From: Rhynochetos jubatus
Lineage: Eukaryota > Chordata > Aves > Eurypygiformes > Rhynochetidae
DNA length: 64,000 bases
Direction of reading: 5' to 3'
NCBI GenBank assembly: GCA_027574665.1
Contig: CM050657.1
Span: 19,579,700 to 19,643,699 of the forward strand
Each line of letters starts with the position of its first letter. Position 1 is the first letter of the stretch. The position numbers were made by a program, and so were the translations under genes. This document shows, one piece after another, positions 13,563-26,147 of the stretch. The notes beneath the pieces are model-generated. The model ran no database searches. It was not told where the DNA came from and saw only the letters and a program-made list of their open reading frames with translations.

Positions 13563-13569
13563 CAACCTT

Positions 13570-15265
13570 TAAAGAGGCCAGGGTTTTTTTATTTCTTCAT
13601 TTCCAACTTGGGGAAAAAAAAACGACAGACCCAACTTGTTTGTTTTCTTCAATCTCCTTTATTCTGTGTCCAAAAAGGGATGTGATGGTAAAGAAAATTA
13701 GTAGCTTGAATACCATGAGCTTATTAAAGAAAAATGTGGATTTTTTACAGGGAAGATGAAGGCATTGAAACCATATTTCACTAAAAATACTAGAGGAATA
13801 AATTGGGACAGGTATACTTAGTTTGTCATACAGCATACAAGTACAGTGGGTGGCCTTTAAAATTTAAACTGCATATTGGAATACTAACGAAGTTCCTCAT
13901 TATAAAATAGAAAACGTGATAGGAACTGGCAGAACTAATGTGCTGGTGGTATATTTAATGTGCACCCTCTCTAAGCCCTGCACAGCACATTTGATCCACA
14001 GTATTAGCAAGGAAAGTGCTTTCCCCTTTGAGTGCGCTGCCCAGATTACCGCTGCTGCTCCCTTGCTGCCTCCTGCGTGTGATGCCATGCAGGCTCCTGG
14101 ACCTGGCACCTTGCTCTGAGCTACCACCCGCCCCTGCCCTGTGCAGCGCCACGCAGAGGGATTTTGGCATGGTTGAGCTCAGGGTAGGTGGGTGAAAAGT
14201 GTTGCTGCTTGGGTGGGTGCAGGGTGTCTGGCTGCTGGGTGCTCAGCCCTCAGCACCCGCTCCCCAGCTCCTGTGCCTGCTTCTTGTCCTGGCACATCCC
14301 TGCCCTGGAGGGGTTAGCAATGAAGCCAGCTCCATCCTTTGTGCCAGCTGAGAGGCTTTTCCATGCTGGGGGAAGCCTTAGAAGAGCTTTTAGGAATAAT
14401 TTAAATTTCCTTTGATCCAACAATTCTGCAGGTAAAGAACTAATGCTATTAGAGCAAGCAATAACTAGCTGCCCTTGGGAATGGAACGGGCTCTTCTCTA
14501 CCAGGCTGGAATCTGTGCTTCTCCCTGGTCCAGTGCAGAGAGTGGCTTTATAAGACTTGGATTGGGCACAGCAGAGGTGGGACCTGGCCCTGATGGTGTG
14601 CACTCAAGGCCAATCTGGAGTGTCCTGGAGGAAAAGCTGAAGCTTACCTTTTGTGGACTCCAGCACAGCACGACATCCTTTTTGTGCGCAGTGTGGCCAC
14701 CGTTGAGGTTTACTGTTTGTTGCCAAAAGGTCAGTGAAAACCCTTCTGTGCATCTTCTGCATCTGCTGTTCTGGGGCTCCTGAGCCTCTTCAGGGCACTT
14801 GGAAGGACATGGCTATCCCCAGCGGGGGACATCAGCCAAGCCACCACCCCAGCACTGACCACCACTGCGTGGCAACTTTAATCGGGGTTCTCACGCTGAC
14901 AAACAGGGAGCAGGGAAGAAACCCAGGATGCCATGAGTGGAGTGCCCGCAGGAAACCCCAGGCAGCACAGGAAGGCTACTAAGGTTATTTTGATGTCTGC
15001 TTCATGCTGCTTTTGTCACTCTGGACAAGGAATGAGTTTGGGTTTGGTTATTCTTCCCAAGTGCTGTCAAAGGCACAGCAGACACTTGGGTTATTCACCA
15101 GGTCCCCATCAGGGCAGGGTCCGTTTGGTCACTGCCCTTACCCTCCCCAGTCAAAACTGGTTCTGGAATATCTGTGTTGATGATGGGGAGCTGACATATG
15201 CAGGCACATTTTCATTTGTTTAAATATACCAGCAGCAACTCTGGCTTGCAGTGAGTAATCTCTCC
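13570..15265. other. non-coding DNA, no gene recognised
   Basis: No gene or mobile element recognised. Several overlapping open frames of 60 to 117 codons lie on both strands at 14.1-14.9 kb. This segment is locally GC-richer, where stop codons are rarer by chance. Confidence 0.45.
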
Positions 15266-15269
15266 TCCT

Positions 15270-15289
15270 CCCCCCCCCCCCCCCCCCCC
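15270..15289. repeat. C20 homopolymer
   Basis: Twenty consecutive C residues follow CTCCTCCT and are followed by AGCTG. The complementary strand is an uninterrupted G tract able to form quadruplex structure. The exact length is likely polymorphic and prone to sequencing error. Confidence 0.9.
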
Positions 15290-15299
15290 AGCTGTAAGC

Positions 15300-18200
15300 A
15301 TCTTGGACCCACATGTATCTTTGCGCCTAACTTCAGGCTGGTGAATGGAAAGAAGAGCTGAAGAAGTGCTAAAGGCAAGAGTCTGTGTCTGAGAACATCG
15401 AAAATAGCACGATCTGGGATGTGATTTCTGCTGCGACATAGGAGACTGTATCAACGTGGATCCAGAACCTTGAGCAATATTGTCCTGCGGTTTGATTTCC
15501 ATTCTGGCATGTTGAATGCAATAAGGCCCTGGGTTTTTGTGGCACTTTCCATTTTTGATTTAGGGAATTTGAAAAATACTTGTCTTGAGGCTGAGCCTGA
15601 AGTTATAATCTTGGCATATCCATACCGTAAAATTCCCGTGGATAAAAGCAGAAACATCTGGATTCATGAGTGGATGTTGGCTAAATCCACCAGGAAAAAA
15701 AAAAGCCTTCAAGGGATCCTAGAGGGTTCTAGCCAGAATAAATAATACAACAAAATAAGAGTGCCATTAAGAGTAATTGTAATACTGAAGCCGAATAATA
15801 AGATGGGGGCCAAGCCCTCTTCACAATCTGCTTTTCCAGCTAAGAGCCCTTCAATTTACACTTAACACACATGTGGCTGATGGAACAAAGAAAAAATTGA
15901 AGAAGGATGAAAGCAGTGCAGAGATTATTCAGCCTTGCTGGTTTAGCTCCAGGCACATTGTTTAAATGAGTAGATGATTGGTTTCCAGTTTGTTTTAAAT
16001 TCTTTGGCAAGGAATTTTACGCTCTGTCCTAAAGTTGGATGGGCTTAAAACTTTTTTTTTTTCCCAAGGCTCTGCCATTTTGTTTTATTTCTTAAGGCAA
16101 GAATGTGAAAGTGATCTGCAGGAGACATCCGAGTGCTAGGACTGGCTGTGTCACCGAGGGGGCCACTTCCCTCCTCCCAATCCAAGGTGGCCGAGGGGCT
16201 GGGGAACAGTTGCTCCTTTTCTCCCTCACCCTGGGAGCCTGAACTCTGCCTTGTTGAGCCACATGCTGTACCTGAGCTCGGCAGCATCCAAAGTCAAGGG
16301 AAGTGGCCCAAATCACTGTGTCCCACAGAACTGCAGTCCCTTTGGCTGCACCTTGTTGCACCAGCACCACTTGCCCAGTTTAAAGCCAGGGAAAGGCTTG
16401 TATCGCTTGCCCTTTGCATCTCCTCTTGGTGTTTCCAGGGTTAAGAGCTGCTGAACAGCACATCCTCTCCTGCGCGGGTCTCCTCCATGTGCTTTTTGCT
16501 GGGTCTCCAAAGCTCCCATGAGCGCCAGGTGCTACAAAGCATCTTCCCCTGTTGTGAAGGGGTGACCTACACCCTCAGCCAGGTGATTAAAAAGTAAGCT
16601 CTATTATGCTGGAAATGTCCTTAACACAGTCTATCTCCCAACAGATGTAGTCAGCATTTCTGTACTTTGCCCATGCAGATCTGTCTTGCTGACCTTGCAC
16701 GTCGCCCTTCCCAATTCCTGGAAAGGCTGGGGCATTTGCCTGCTCTGTAACCTTCAGCCAATGCAGCTTGGGGTGAGTTGCTTCCTTGTGGAATAAAAAC
16801 ACTATCGGTCGGTCCTTATCCTGCCCTCCCTCCTCGTTGCCCTCATCTTCCCTGTTGTCCATAGCACAGCTGACCAGTTGAACAGCTCCCAGGGGAGCTG
16901 GTCTGTTGGTGCTCTAGTAGGTGCTCCTCTATGGAGATGCTTCCTGTCTCTCGGAAGACTGCCACTAGGCTCTGAATGGCGGGATATGTGTTTGGGATGA
17001 GGCAATACTCAGAGTGTGACCGGAAATACCAATGATAAACAGAGCTGTTTATGCTGCCTTATGTTCCATACCAGAAATAATTCTGTTTATACTGTAAGGA
17101 GTGGGCGTTCAATTGGCCTTAAAACAGCCTTGACACATCTAGGAAACCCATAAAAAAGGATGCCCCGGTATTTCTTAGGACGTTATTTTTAGAAGATGTT
17201 GTTTAATTTGCTGCCATCATCTGCCACTTCCTTCACTGCGTATTGCACAGCACCCAGAGCCTGGGTCTGAACCAAAAGCTGACAGGACCAAATGCAAAAA
17301 AAAAAAAAAAAAAAAATAATTCAGAGCACTGCTTCCCATTAGCGTAGCATCTTGACCCTCCAAGTGGAAATGCATCTGCTAACAGATGTTATAAACTATT
17401 TGGTTTAGGTTAGCAGCTATCGCTGCCACTGTCCACGTTTGCAGTCGTGTTCTTCCACCCAGCTTGAAGCTGAAGGCAGTAGGAAGGTCTGCTGAAATTA
17501 CAGGGCTAGGAACAGATAGTTGCAGAAGCAGAGATGAAGCAGAGCTAAATTTAGAACCTCAGATAAGAAAATATTCAGTGCTCTGTGGTTTTATTTTGCT
17601 CTACACAAGCCTCACCTTGGTTTTGCATGGCTGTTTGCAGATTCTACCAACTCAAATGCAGGTTGGGGGGTGGGAAAGGCTTTGATGTCTTCAGTAAACA
17701 AAGAGCAGTGTTAAAAACCCTTAAGTTCTTGTTCTGTGCTACAAACAGCTATGTTTGAAGAGAAATAAACATCCCAAGGTTGATGGAAGGGTAGGAAAGC
17801 CATAAAGTATTCTAGTCAAATCCTTGGTATGATGACATCAGAAATGACAATGCCATGAAAGGACTTTTTCTCTCTCCTTTTGGATTGGGAAGAACAGAAC
17901 AAACTGGTTTGTGGTTTACCAGCCATGCAGTGGGAATACCTGAGTATAACACCCTGTGGTGAAATCATTACCATCTAAATCACAATACTATCAAGTCCAC
18001 TGGAAAACCAAGGGTAGGAGTGCCCTGGAGATCTTCCCCTCCAACCACTGGGTTGGAGGAGGGACTCACCTTCCTCCAACCCCTGTTTCGACTCAGCTAC
18101 CTTGGTGCTTCACCAGCACCCCTTAACCTTCACAGCTACAGCACCTCATCCCAAAAAAATGTCATCGGCTGTCACATTGTGTGCAACCTGCCGGTTTCCA

Positions 18201-19900
18201 TGAGGAGGCACCAGGCATTCATCATGCTTTTGGTGAGGAGGATGAGGGTTTCACCGACGTGCCTGCCTGAGCTTTTGCTCTGTAAAGCTTTCTGTACTTG
18301 TCTCATTGCACCATTTACAACATCCCTTTGGAAATGCAAAAGCTTAGGAAATTACCCGAAGAAAAAAGCTAAACGATCTCAATTAAACCAACATAACCCT
18401 GGGGATGTTAATTGACATTTATATTCTTTTAGCAATCGGAATTAGGCTCAGAACAAGGAAGTTTGGGTTTTCTCTGTAAAGGGAAATAAAATCAGCAGGT
18501 CATTATAATAATCCATATACCAATATTTACTGAAAATTTAATCTTATGAAGATCCTCCAGGGAGCCTCTCACTTTAGGTGCATGTAATTCCAAGCATTTC
18601 TCTGTTTAAAGAGAGTTCACAGGAGATAGGAAATAAATAATTCAGATGTATTTGACTTTTTAAAATCTCTGTAGCATCACCAAAATCTTTCCTTTGATAA
18701 CACTTTTGTTCTGCCTATCCAAGTCCAAATGGGCCTGGCGAGGCAAGCACTCCATCAGAAGTGCCAAAGCTTACAAGAAAAAAACAGAGAAAAAGGCAAA
18801 AATCCCATCCAAAAAAATGCTTATCATCCTAAAGGTAATATGTTATCCCTCTGGTAACTTCACACAAGCTCTTCACTTTCACTGTGAGCCTCTCCCTGCA
18901 GGATTCACAGCAAGGGTTTGTAGCTAAAGCTATGGCAGAGATGGTTCATATAAACAGAAGCTCCTTAGAGGCCGTAGCCATGGCTTGAGAGCTGTTTACC
19001 TGGCACGGTGAAGCACTAGTCTGTTTATCTTCAGATGTTCCTGCAGAAACAGAAGGTATCACAGTAGTAAATAAGGGTCAGGAATACGATGGGGTTTTCC
19101 CCCGACTTGCTGCCCCTCCCTTTTAGCTGCAGACAGCCCACCCTGTGATTTCTGAATTACTCCTTCATCCGCCTTCCCAAGAGGACAGTCCGCTTCCCAG
19201 TGCGGAGACAGCCAAGCTCACTGACCTGCCCGTGGCAGCTGAAATATGACCATCCCCTCCGTGCCAGCAGCCTCTGCAGGACATGGATGTGTTCTCCAGA
19301 GCAGGACCACCTTGTCCCCAAGGACACTTCCCATTGATGTAACCTGTTTGTAGCAGGGAAATTTATAGGGAATAGACTCTAGCCTGTGATTGAAACCTAG
19401 CGTATTGCACAGCTAATGCTGTTGGTGTCTCTGCCCCAAATATCAAAGGTAAGGACACTGAGGGCTGTGAGATGTGCCTTGGAGGCTGGCAGTTGCTCCT
19501 AGGATCTATTCCTGGGCATGATGGGGGAAAGGCTTTGATTTCAAAGGGATGAGGGCTGGGTGCCTCCCACTGTTCATCAGACTGAAGCCCTGTTTCTCCC
19601 TACCTGCCACAGCAAATATTTTGATTGCAAGAGCCAAAGTAATTGTGCTGTGTACTTTATCATACGCAGTGCCCGGGGCATGCTGCTGATAACCATCGAG
19701 CTCATTGCAGGCCTGAGGTCCCTGCTGCTGGAGCGCTGCCACCAGCCAGGGTGGCATTGGGTACCACCGCGTGCCCCAGGGCACATCCCGGTCCTCCTGC
19801 AGGAAAGCAGAACGGCAGTTTTAACAAGTGGTGATTCTACCATTAAACTTACACCTTTGAAGATGCTGTAACATCCAGTTCACCCCATCGGGTGGCATTC
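15300..19900. other. non-coding DNA with one A22 tract
   Basis: No gene recognised. A 22-base A run lies at 17,296-17,317. A plus-strand open frame at 17,464-17,685 has a hydrophobic segment (GFILLYTSLTLVL) but lacks supporting splice sites. It is on the wrong strand for TMEM212, so I do not call it. Confidence 0.45.
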
Positions 19901-19919
19901 GGCACTGAACTGATTTATG

Positions 19920-20980
19920 GTGTAGCGCAGCAGGCTGTGTGGAGCGTGTTTATTCAAATAACATCAGCCCTCTTTATCAAACATTATTCCACGTCTAGTT
20001 TAATTAAAATACAATTAGCAGGGCTTGCAATTTTCTTAAATGTGCCCAATCTTCTATGAAATTAATATTAATCTCTGTTCAATGTGCAAGTCAGTAAAGT
20101 GACACGTGGAAAATTACACGTTCTTGACTCAGGAATGCAACTCGGAGGATGACTTCATGTTCCTGAATGAGACGGCCGACATGCCAGATGTGCCTAGTGC
20201 CTGACCCTTTGAAAGGCTCTGAAAGATCACACGTAACTTTAAAATGTTATTTCATGCATGCAGGAGGAAGAAAGAGAGCCTGATAGTTTCATGTTACTTA
20301 GCTTCCCGTTTAATTTGCTTAGGGCGGTGCAAATGGCTTAATAACATGAAGCAGAGCTCTGATCTCTGTTCTGGCTGCATGTTTCCAATAGACACCCTAA
20401 TGCCTTTCTCATGGCCGGAGTGGTTAACAATCTGTATTTTCTTGCTGTTAATTAGAAGTTGTATTTCATTCCCTGATGAAGAGCGAGCCTCGCAGTGCAG
20501 CTGACGAGTTTGCAGTCCTCGCTTTGAGCCATGCGTTGAATTTTACTGAACTGTTTTATCTGGAGATAAAAGCCACAAATGTGAGTACAGAAGTAATACC
20601 TTTTTTTAATTGTAATTGTATTTTTAAGTCACAAAAAAAATCACACAGCCTTCCGTCTTTTCTACTCTTACCATATCTTCTGCTATAGACTCAAATGTCC
20701 TTTTTCCTTGCCCAACTGCTCGCTCCCAAAATCCTGTTGAAAAGCATCTGGAGAAGGATCCGGGCCTCTGTCTTTAATAAATGTGTCCCCATAGCGAATT
20801 ATATAACAGCATTTGGTACACTTGTATTTTTCCTCTCCCCCGGTGCATTCCACGCACCTACACAGTCATGCTAATTAGATCATGTAATAAACTTAAACGT
20901 GGCAAAAAATCTGTTCACAGGGTGTTGCAAGACTGAGCTGGATTTGGAAAGCAGCCATTCATGAATTTTGTTTTGTTTGA
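19920..20980. promoter_or_regulatory. candidate conserved non-coding element / enhancer
   Basis: AT-rich, repeat-free sequence with several homeodomain-type cores: a TTTAATTAAAA and CAATTAGCA pair near 20,000-20,020, a GTTAATTAG near 20,450, and a GCTAATTAGATCATG near 20,870. It is flanked by balanced sequence without simple repeats. This texture resembles the deeply conserved elements that sit around developmental genes. Conservation itself cannot be seen from one sequence. A short open frame inside it (20,476-20,580, starting MKSEPRSAADEF) ends at a donor-like AAT followed by GTGAGT and might instead mark an exon. Confidence 0.25.
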
Positions 20981-21154
20981 GAAAACCCAAAGGATGTTAT
21001 TTTACTGAAGATGAGGCAAACCCTGTGTAATAGGAGCTGTAAGCTAAGGAGACAAATTATTTTACATAGTCCTCAGTGAGCCCTGATATAAGGGCTTGCT
21101 TGTATGAAACAAAAAAAAAGGCATATGTGTTTATCAAAGCCATTTGAAATAATT

Positions 21155-21250
21155 AAACCTAAACTAAAACCAAGCTAATGTTAAGTTAAACTTGATTAGT
21201 TTAGCTGAAGTTAACCAAATTTAACCAAAACGAAGCTAATGCTAATGCAT
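21155..21250. repeat. degenerate AT-rich direct repeats
   Basis: Recurring short units such as AAGCTAATG, TTAACCAAA and TAAACCTAAAC are arrayed over about 95 bases. The AAGCTAATG unit recurs near both ends. This looks like a decayed minisatellite or locally duplicated sequence, not a mobile element. Confidence 0.45.
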
Positions 21251-21376
21251 GATGTATACCTACACAGGAGCTAAGTAGCAAGGGACCTGGAGCATCAGGT
21301 CTCATGTAAATGAAGTGTGTCCACAGGATGTGGCGATAGATTCAAAATGCACCTCAACAAATCTTCCTATAGATGG

Positions 21377-21415
21377 ACTGTATTGTGCACTGTATTGGAC
21401 TGTGCACAATACAGT
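21377..21415. repeat. perfect 14-bp inverted repeat (hairpin)
   Basis: The left arm ACTGTATTGTGCAC (21,377-21,390) is perfectly complementary to the right arm (21,402-21,415), with an 11-base loop TGTATTGGACT. The loop itself repeats part of the arm (TGTATTG), so the element is both inverted and partly direct. The stem is shorter than a typical microRNA precursor. Confidence 0.8.
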
Positions 21416-21850
21416 AATCCCTGCATTCACGGGGTAATGCAGGAGAGCGAAAACGCAGCCTTCTCCGAAGTACCACCTCAGCCTTGCAACCTTACACTTC
21501 TGTGCTCGTTTCTAGGCAAAGGAGTAATTCTGAGCACTCTACCCATTTGATAGCAATGCTTAATTACTCCTGGGGTTTATGATACAGCTGGTAACAGGAT
21601 CAGCTGTTTCAGGTAGAAACTGCTTTCTTAACGTCAGTGCGGATGCTAAAAGTTTTGCCCGCCGTTGCGCTGAATAGCATTTAAACCTGTAGATCTGTTG
21701 AGTCGGCTCTTAAATGTGACCACAGTCATTTTCCTAACGATCTAGACAGATTGTTACCAGATGATTGCACTTCTGCAAAGCTAACGAAGGCGGTGACACG
21801 GAGCGTGAAAAACATGGCATGTTATGAAACGCAGGGGTGAAGGAGCCGAG

Positions 21851-21884
21851 GTGGTGGCTGGTGTGGTGGTTGGTGTGGTGGTCT
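21851..21884 (+). repeat. GGT-rich simple repeat with quadruplex potential
   Basis: Repeated GTGGTGG / GTGTGGTGGTTG units. At 21,868-21,881 the order GGTTGGTGTGGTGG gives four GG pairs separated by short T or TGT loops, suitable for a two-layer G-quadruplex on the plus strand. Confidence 0.6.
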
Positions 21885-21889
21885 GGGGA

Positions 21890-22765
21890 AAGCCAGGTTC
21901 CCCGCCTGCAGATTTCATCAAGCTGCAGTTAATTAAGTATGGCAATAACTTTGAGCTATATCCCTGATCAACACTAGATGTTGCTATGCTGCTACTCATA
22001 GAAGCTATACATTAGTGAGGCTTTTCAACGGAATTTGCTGCAATTTCCTCTTTCCTGTTTCTCTTATCCACTATATCATGAATGTTGGGTGAGCTGCTAC
22101 TTTAATTCACTTTTTTTGAAGTTTCACTTTTATTTGTATAATATCAAGTTTATAATTCCCTCAAATGTACAATAAAACTTTACAAGCAACAGAGATTCTT
22201 ATAAGTGATAACGTGAAGCAACTCCTACATGAATGTCAAATATTTACTTAAACTCTGCTTCTGGATTTTTTGCAATCCAAGGGGAATGACATTGTTAACA
22301 GGACGATTCCAGGAACAGACTGACAGCTGCAAGGCCATGGAGGGAAGTTTGTTTATTTGAGGGGGGAATATATATATAAAAAAAATTTAAAAAACTGTTT
22401 AGCCCTGCTGTGTTTCAGGCTTTCTACTCCCACATGTTTGAGTGGGAGAAAGGACAAATCTTAGGACGTTGATTTCCCCATGGCAACAGAAAACGGAAAT
22501 TACTTTAACCCCATCTAGTGACAGATGACTCATTGCTCAGCCTGCTGCTATTTTCCAAGCACTAAAACAATACAGCTGCAAAGAAAAGGCCAGCCTGTAT
22601 TATCTCATAGGCTGAGCGTTGGGGCTCGTGGGAGAGGGCAATTTGCTGGCTGCCTTTTTATCAAGGAAAGACAGAGATATGGAGCCTTTTGGCAATTCTT
22701 CTATTGTATAAAGCAATGCTCTCCATCCCCACGCCGCTGGAGGGCAAACCTGAGGTATCCAAGGG
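21890..22765. other. non-coding AT-rich DNA
   Basis: No gene recognised. An AATAAA at about 22,171 on the plus strand has no upstream exon that I can support. Confidence 0.4.
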
Positions 22766-22770
22766 ATGGA

Positions 22771-23063
22771 AACATAGAATCACAGAATGGTTTGGGTTGG
22801 AAGGGACCTTAAAGATCATCTAGTTCCAATGCCCCTGCCATGGGCAGGGACACCTTCCACTAGACCAGGTTGCTCAAAGCCTCATCCTGCCTGGCTTTGG
22901 ACATTTCTAGGATGGGGCACCCACAGCTTCTCTGGGCAACCTGTGCCAGTGCCTCACCACCCTCTCCAGGAAGAATTTCTTCTTGCATCCAATCTAAATC
23001 TCCCCTCTTTCAGTTTAAACCCGTTACCCCTTGTGCTGTCACTCCATGCTTCTTGTAAAAAGC

Positions 23064-23094
<31 letters not shown>

Positions 23095-23255
23095 GCTTTC
23101 TTGGAGGCCCTTCAGGTACTGGAAGGTGCTATAAGGTCTCCGTCTCCCCAGAGCCTTCTCTTCTCCAGGCTGAACAAGCCCAAGTCTCTCAGCCTGTCCC
23201 CATAGCAGAGGGGCTCCAGCCCTTGGAGCATCTCCATGGCCTCCTCTGGACTCAC
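22771..23255 (-). mobile_element. CR1 LINE fragment, antisense, 5' truncated
   Basis: The plus strand reads as the reverse complement of a CR1 3' end. It opens with the terminal motif region (ATAGAATCACAGAATGG, then the GGTTGGAAGGGACC block) and continues with the complement of the ORF2 C-terminal and 3'UTR region, ending near CTCCTCTGGACT at about 23,250. CR1 copies are usually 5' truncated and end in short ATTCTATG-type repeats without a poly(A) tail, which fits. The element is interrupted by a 29-base C expansion where family members normally have a short CT-rich stretch. It is on the opposite strand to PLD1. Confidence 0.92.
23065..23093. repeat. C29 homopolymer inside the CR1 copy
   Basis: Twenty-nine uninterrupted C residues sit between AAAAAGCG and AGCTTTCTTGG, where related CR1 copies carry a short CCCTCTCC-like stretch. 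The complementary G29 is a strong quadruplex former. The length may be inaccurate in the assembly. Confidence 0.9.
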
Positions 23256-23259
23256 TGGA

Positions 23260-25900
23260 AGGGTAATTAGGGAGAGCAGGTTCTGAGCAAGGACAGTGGA
23301 ACCATTATCCCACTTGGGGTCCTTAAACCCAGATGAGGTGTTGCTGTGAAAGCAAGCTTCAGTCCAACTTGTAAGACAAAGTGGTGAGCTGTGTGCTCCA
23401 GAGGCCAGCCTTAACGGCCATATGTATCTTCCACCTTAAACCCCATCTTAGACCTCATCTGAGGACAATCTGTTGAGCATCTGGATGATGACTCTTGCTC
23501 AGCACCTTCTGGACATGGCAGAGAAGGGCCATTTTGGAGAGGAGCTGGTTCAAGCTCATGGATGCAGGGTGGTTCTTTATTTGCCTCTCTCACCAGCAGC
23601 TCATTGCAGGAGGTACCTTCTCCACAAATGCTGTTTTTCCCAAACCCTGGTAAGGATATGGTGAGGCTCAGAAGCAAGGCTAGTAAAGTTTACAGAGCAT
23701 TTTTATGTGCATTTTGCGCATAGAATATTACACCATCGAATGGGGAAGGTATTAAATCTAACACTGAGATGATATGATGAATTATTGGTCAGCCAACATC
23801 ACTTTATTCACCTCAAAGTGGGGGAAGACATCACAGTGTTGGAAAATTCAGAACCCCAGGAAAACTACATGGCAGGATGGTGTCATGGGATATGTGAAAC
23901 ACTTTCTGGGAAAGACAGGCTGAACTGCTGGTACCATAGCTAAGTCTTTACTCAATCTGTATGCTGGTATGATTAATTTTCTGCTTCCTAGCAGCATAAA
24001 ATCAGGTCCGAAAGTTTCAACTTGGTTAGTAGAATTAACAAAAAGAATAACTCCGTTACCAGGTTGTTCTGGAAACCAGAGGCTGGGCTGCATGAGTGTC
24101 AGAAAGATTACCTTCAGGCAGAAATCCACACATACCAACACCAATGGTCAGCTTTCTGGGCTTAAACCCAGACCTTGAAGATGGTGCTCCAGGCTGCGCT
24201 GCTATCTGTGCCTTGGAGTGGGTTTGTTATCTGGGAACACCCTGGGGTCAGCTATGTTGCATCTCACAGCCGTGATTTCAACTGCAGCTTACTCGGGGTG
24301 CCCCTGCCTTGCCCCCTGGCTGCTGCTTCAGCCCAAACCCTTTGTGGCCAGCCCTGATTTCTGGAGAAAGTAAAGGGATGGTTTGATCTGGAGGTCCTTC
24401 TGGACAATGTGTTATCATCTTGCTCTTCCCATTGCTCTTCCTTCTTCTGACCCTTTCCTTACAGTTTTGTTCAGTGCTCTCCCATGATGCAGATCATCCC
24501 CTCCCCAAAAATGCAGGAACCCTGCAAGCCTGCCAGCTGTGGGGAAGGAGAATCAGAGGTCAAGCAGCTTATACTTGGGAAAGAAAATATGACTGTTACC
24601 ATCTAAACTTCTGCCAGCCTAGTAGATCCAGAGAAAAAGGTGGGAATCCAGATTAGGGTCCATCTCTCAAGAATTCATCCATCACTGTTCTGGTTTAGAA
24701 GCCCATGAATTATGGTGCTAAACAAAACAATTTTTCCTTTCAGAGAAGAAGCAATTGCCAAAATGTCCATGCAGAAAAAGAGAATAACAGTTTTAATTTA
24801 GGCATGCTTTTTTGCTTTAACATTCTCTCTACTACTTTAACTAAAAAATGGCTATATTACCTAGAAAAAATATTTTTGTATGGTGTTGCTTGAGGGGAAA
24901 AGAGCTAATTAAATTTAAAAAAGTGGAAAATGTAAGAGGTCTTTCATAAGGCTGTGATTCTGACTGCTGGTGTCAGCTTTACTGCCAATATGTGCAGATG
25001 GTAACGAATGAGCTACCATCAACCACCCTTCGTTGTCCTAGGGCCCTGCTCAGCCCATAAATGTCTTCACCTGTTATTATTTCCAGTTATTTAGTGTTCA
25101 GTTTGCGATGCTCTACCCCAAACTGGGAGTGCTACTGCAAACAGTGATTGCAGTTTCTCCAGCAGCTCTGTGCATGCAGAGCCCTCTCATCAAGCTCAGA
25201 GAGGCTGCAGAGGACACCGCAGCAGCCACACGCAATGAAACCAAGACCTCCACGGCCAAGTGGCTTGTGCATCAATACAGCTTTCCAGCAGGAGCCTGGT
25301 CCTGCACAGGGCCAAGACCAGGCATGGAGGAAAGGGTCTGGGTCTGCAGGGCTGGTGTGTGTGCAGGTGAGTTTGAGCAGGGTAGTGAAATGTGGTTATG
25401 CTCCCTCCCAGAGGGCTCCAGGACTTTTAGGTAATGCATGCAGACTTGGCAGAGAACAGATAGGACTGAATGTTGCGTAGCCAGAGGACAGAATTTCTTC
25501 TTACGAACAAGTCTTTTCCAGAATAAGAATATAAACCACTTTCCCAAAAATAGTATTTGAAGCTTTGGCCTAACGTAGTGTCTGCTCTCTGATTGATCAG
25601 CCTGACTCCTGGGCTACGTTCAGTTCTGCACAGCCATCCTTAGAAACACTTCCTCTGCCTCTTTCAGCATGCAAACACTGTGGTAACTTATGTAAACCAC
25701 AAACAACTGCTGTCTGCTTTCTGTCAGTAATTCTCAGTTGATACCAACACGTTCTCCTTTGAGCAGCATCTGCAGTTTAACAGCTCTGCAGCACTCGTTG
25801 CCCCAAAGCCTCATCCTTAGGCAAAAGCAGCCGGCGAAGGTGGGGGTCCAACCTCTCCGTCTCCTTTTTGCAAAGTTTCTTTCTTCAACTCTGCCAGGCT
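23260..25900. other. non-coding DNA, no gene recognised
   Basis: No gene, RNA or repeat that I can support. Overlapping plus-strand open frames at 25,108-25,480 reach about 110 codons, without recognised similarity. Confidence 0.45.
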
Positions 25901-26147
25901 ATTTTGATCCCCTTTAAGCCATGGGGGCTTAGCTGTGCCTGGTCTCTGTCCAGCCAATGCTCCCTTCTCCTTTATACTTCCTAGTGAACCCCAAGGCTAG
26001 TTTTCCCTTTGACTGCAGAGTCCAAGAAATCCGCCCTCCCTTTCCAACTCGCGTCAAGGCAAAAGGAGTTTCTTCCTTGGTGTCTAATTCTCCGAAGCAC
26101 AATCGAGTTTTCCTACCGCAGTCTACTAATTTCCAAGCAGAGTTGCC

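Noticed and set aside
17296-17317. A22 tract as a retrotransposon tail
   Set aside because: No polyadenylation signal or recognisable element precedes it, and CR1 elements do not end in poly(A).
17464-17685. Hydrophobic plus-strand peptide with LLYTSLT, faintly reminiscent of a TMEM212 membrane segment
   Set aside because: It is on the opposite strand from that expected for TMEM212. The resemblance covers only about ten residues, with no supporting splice structure.
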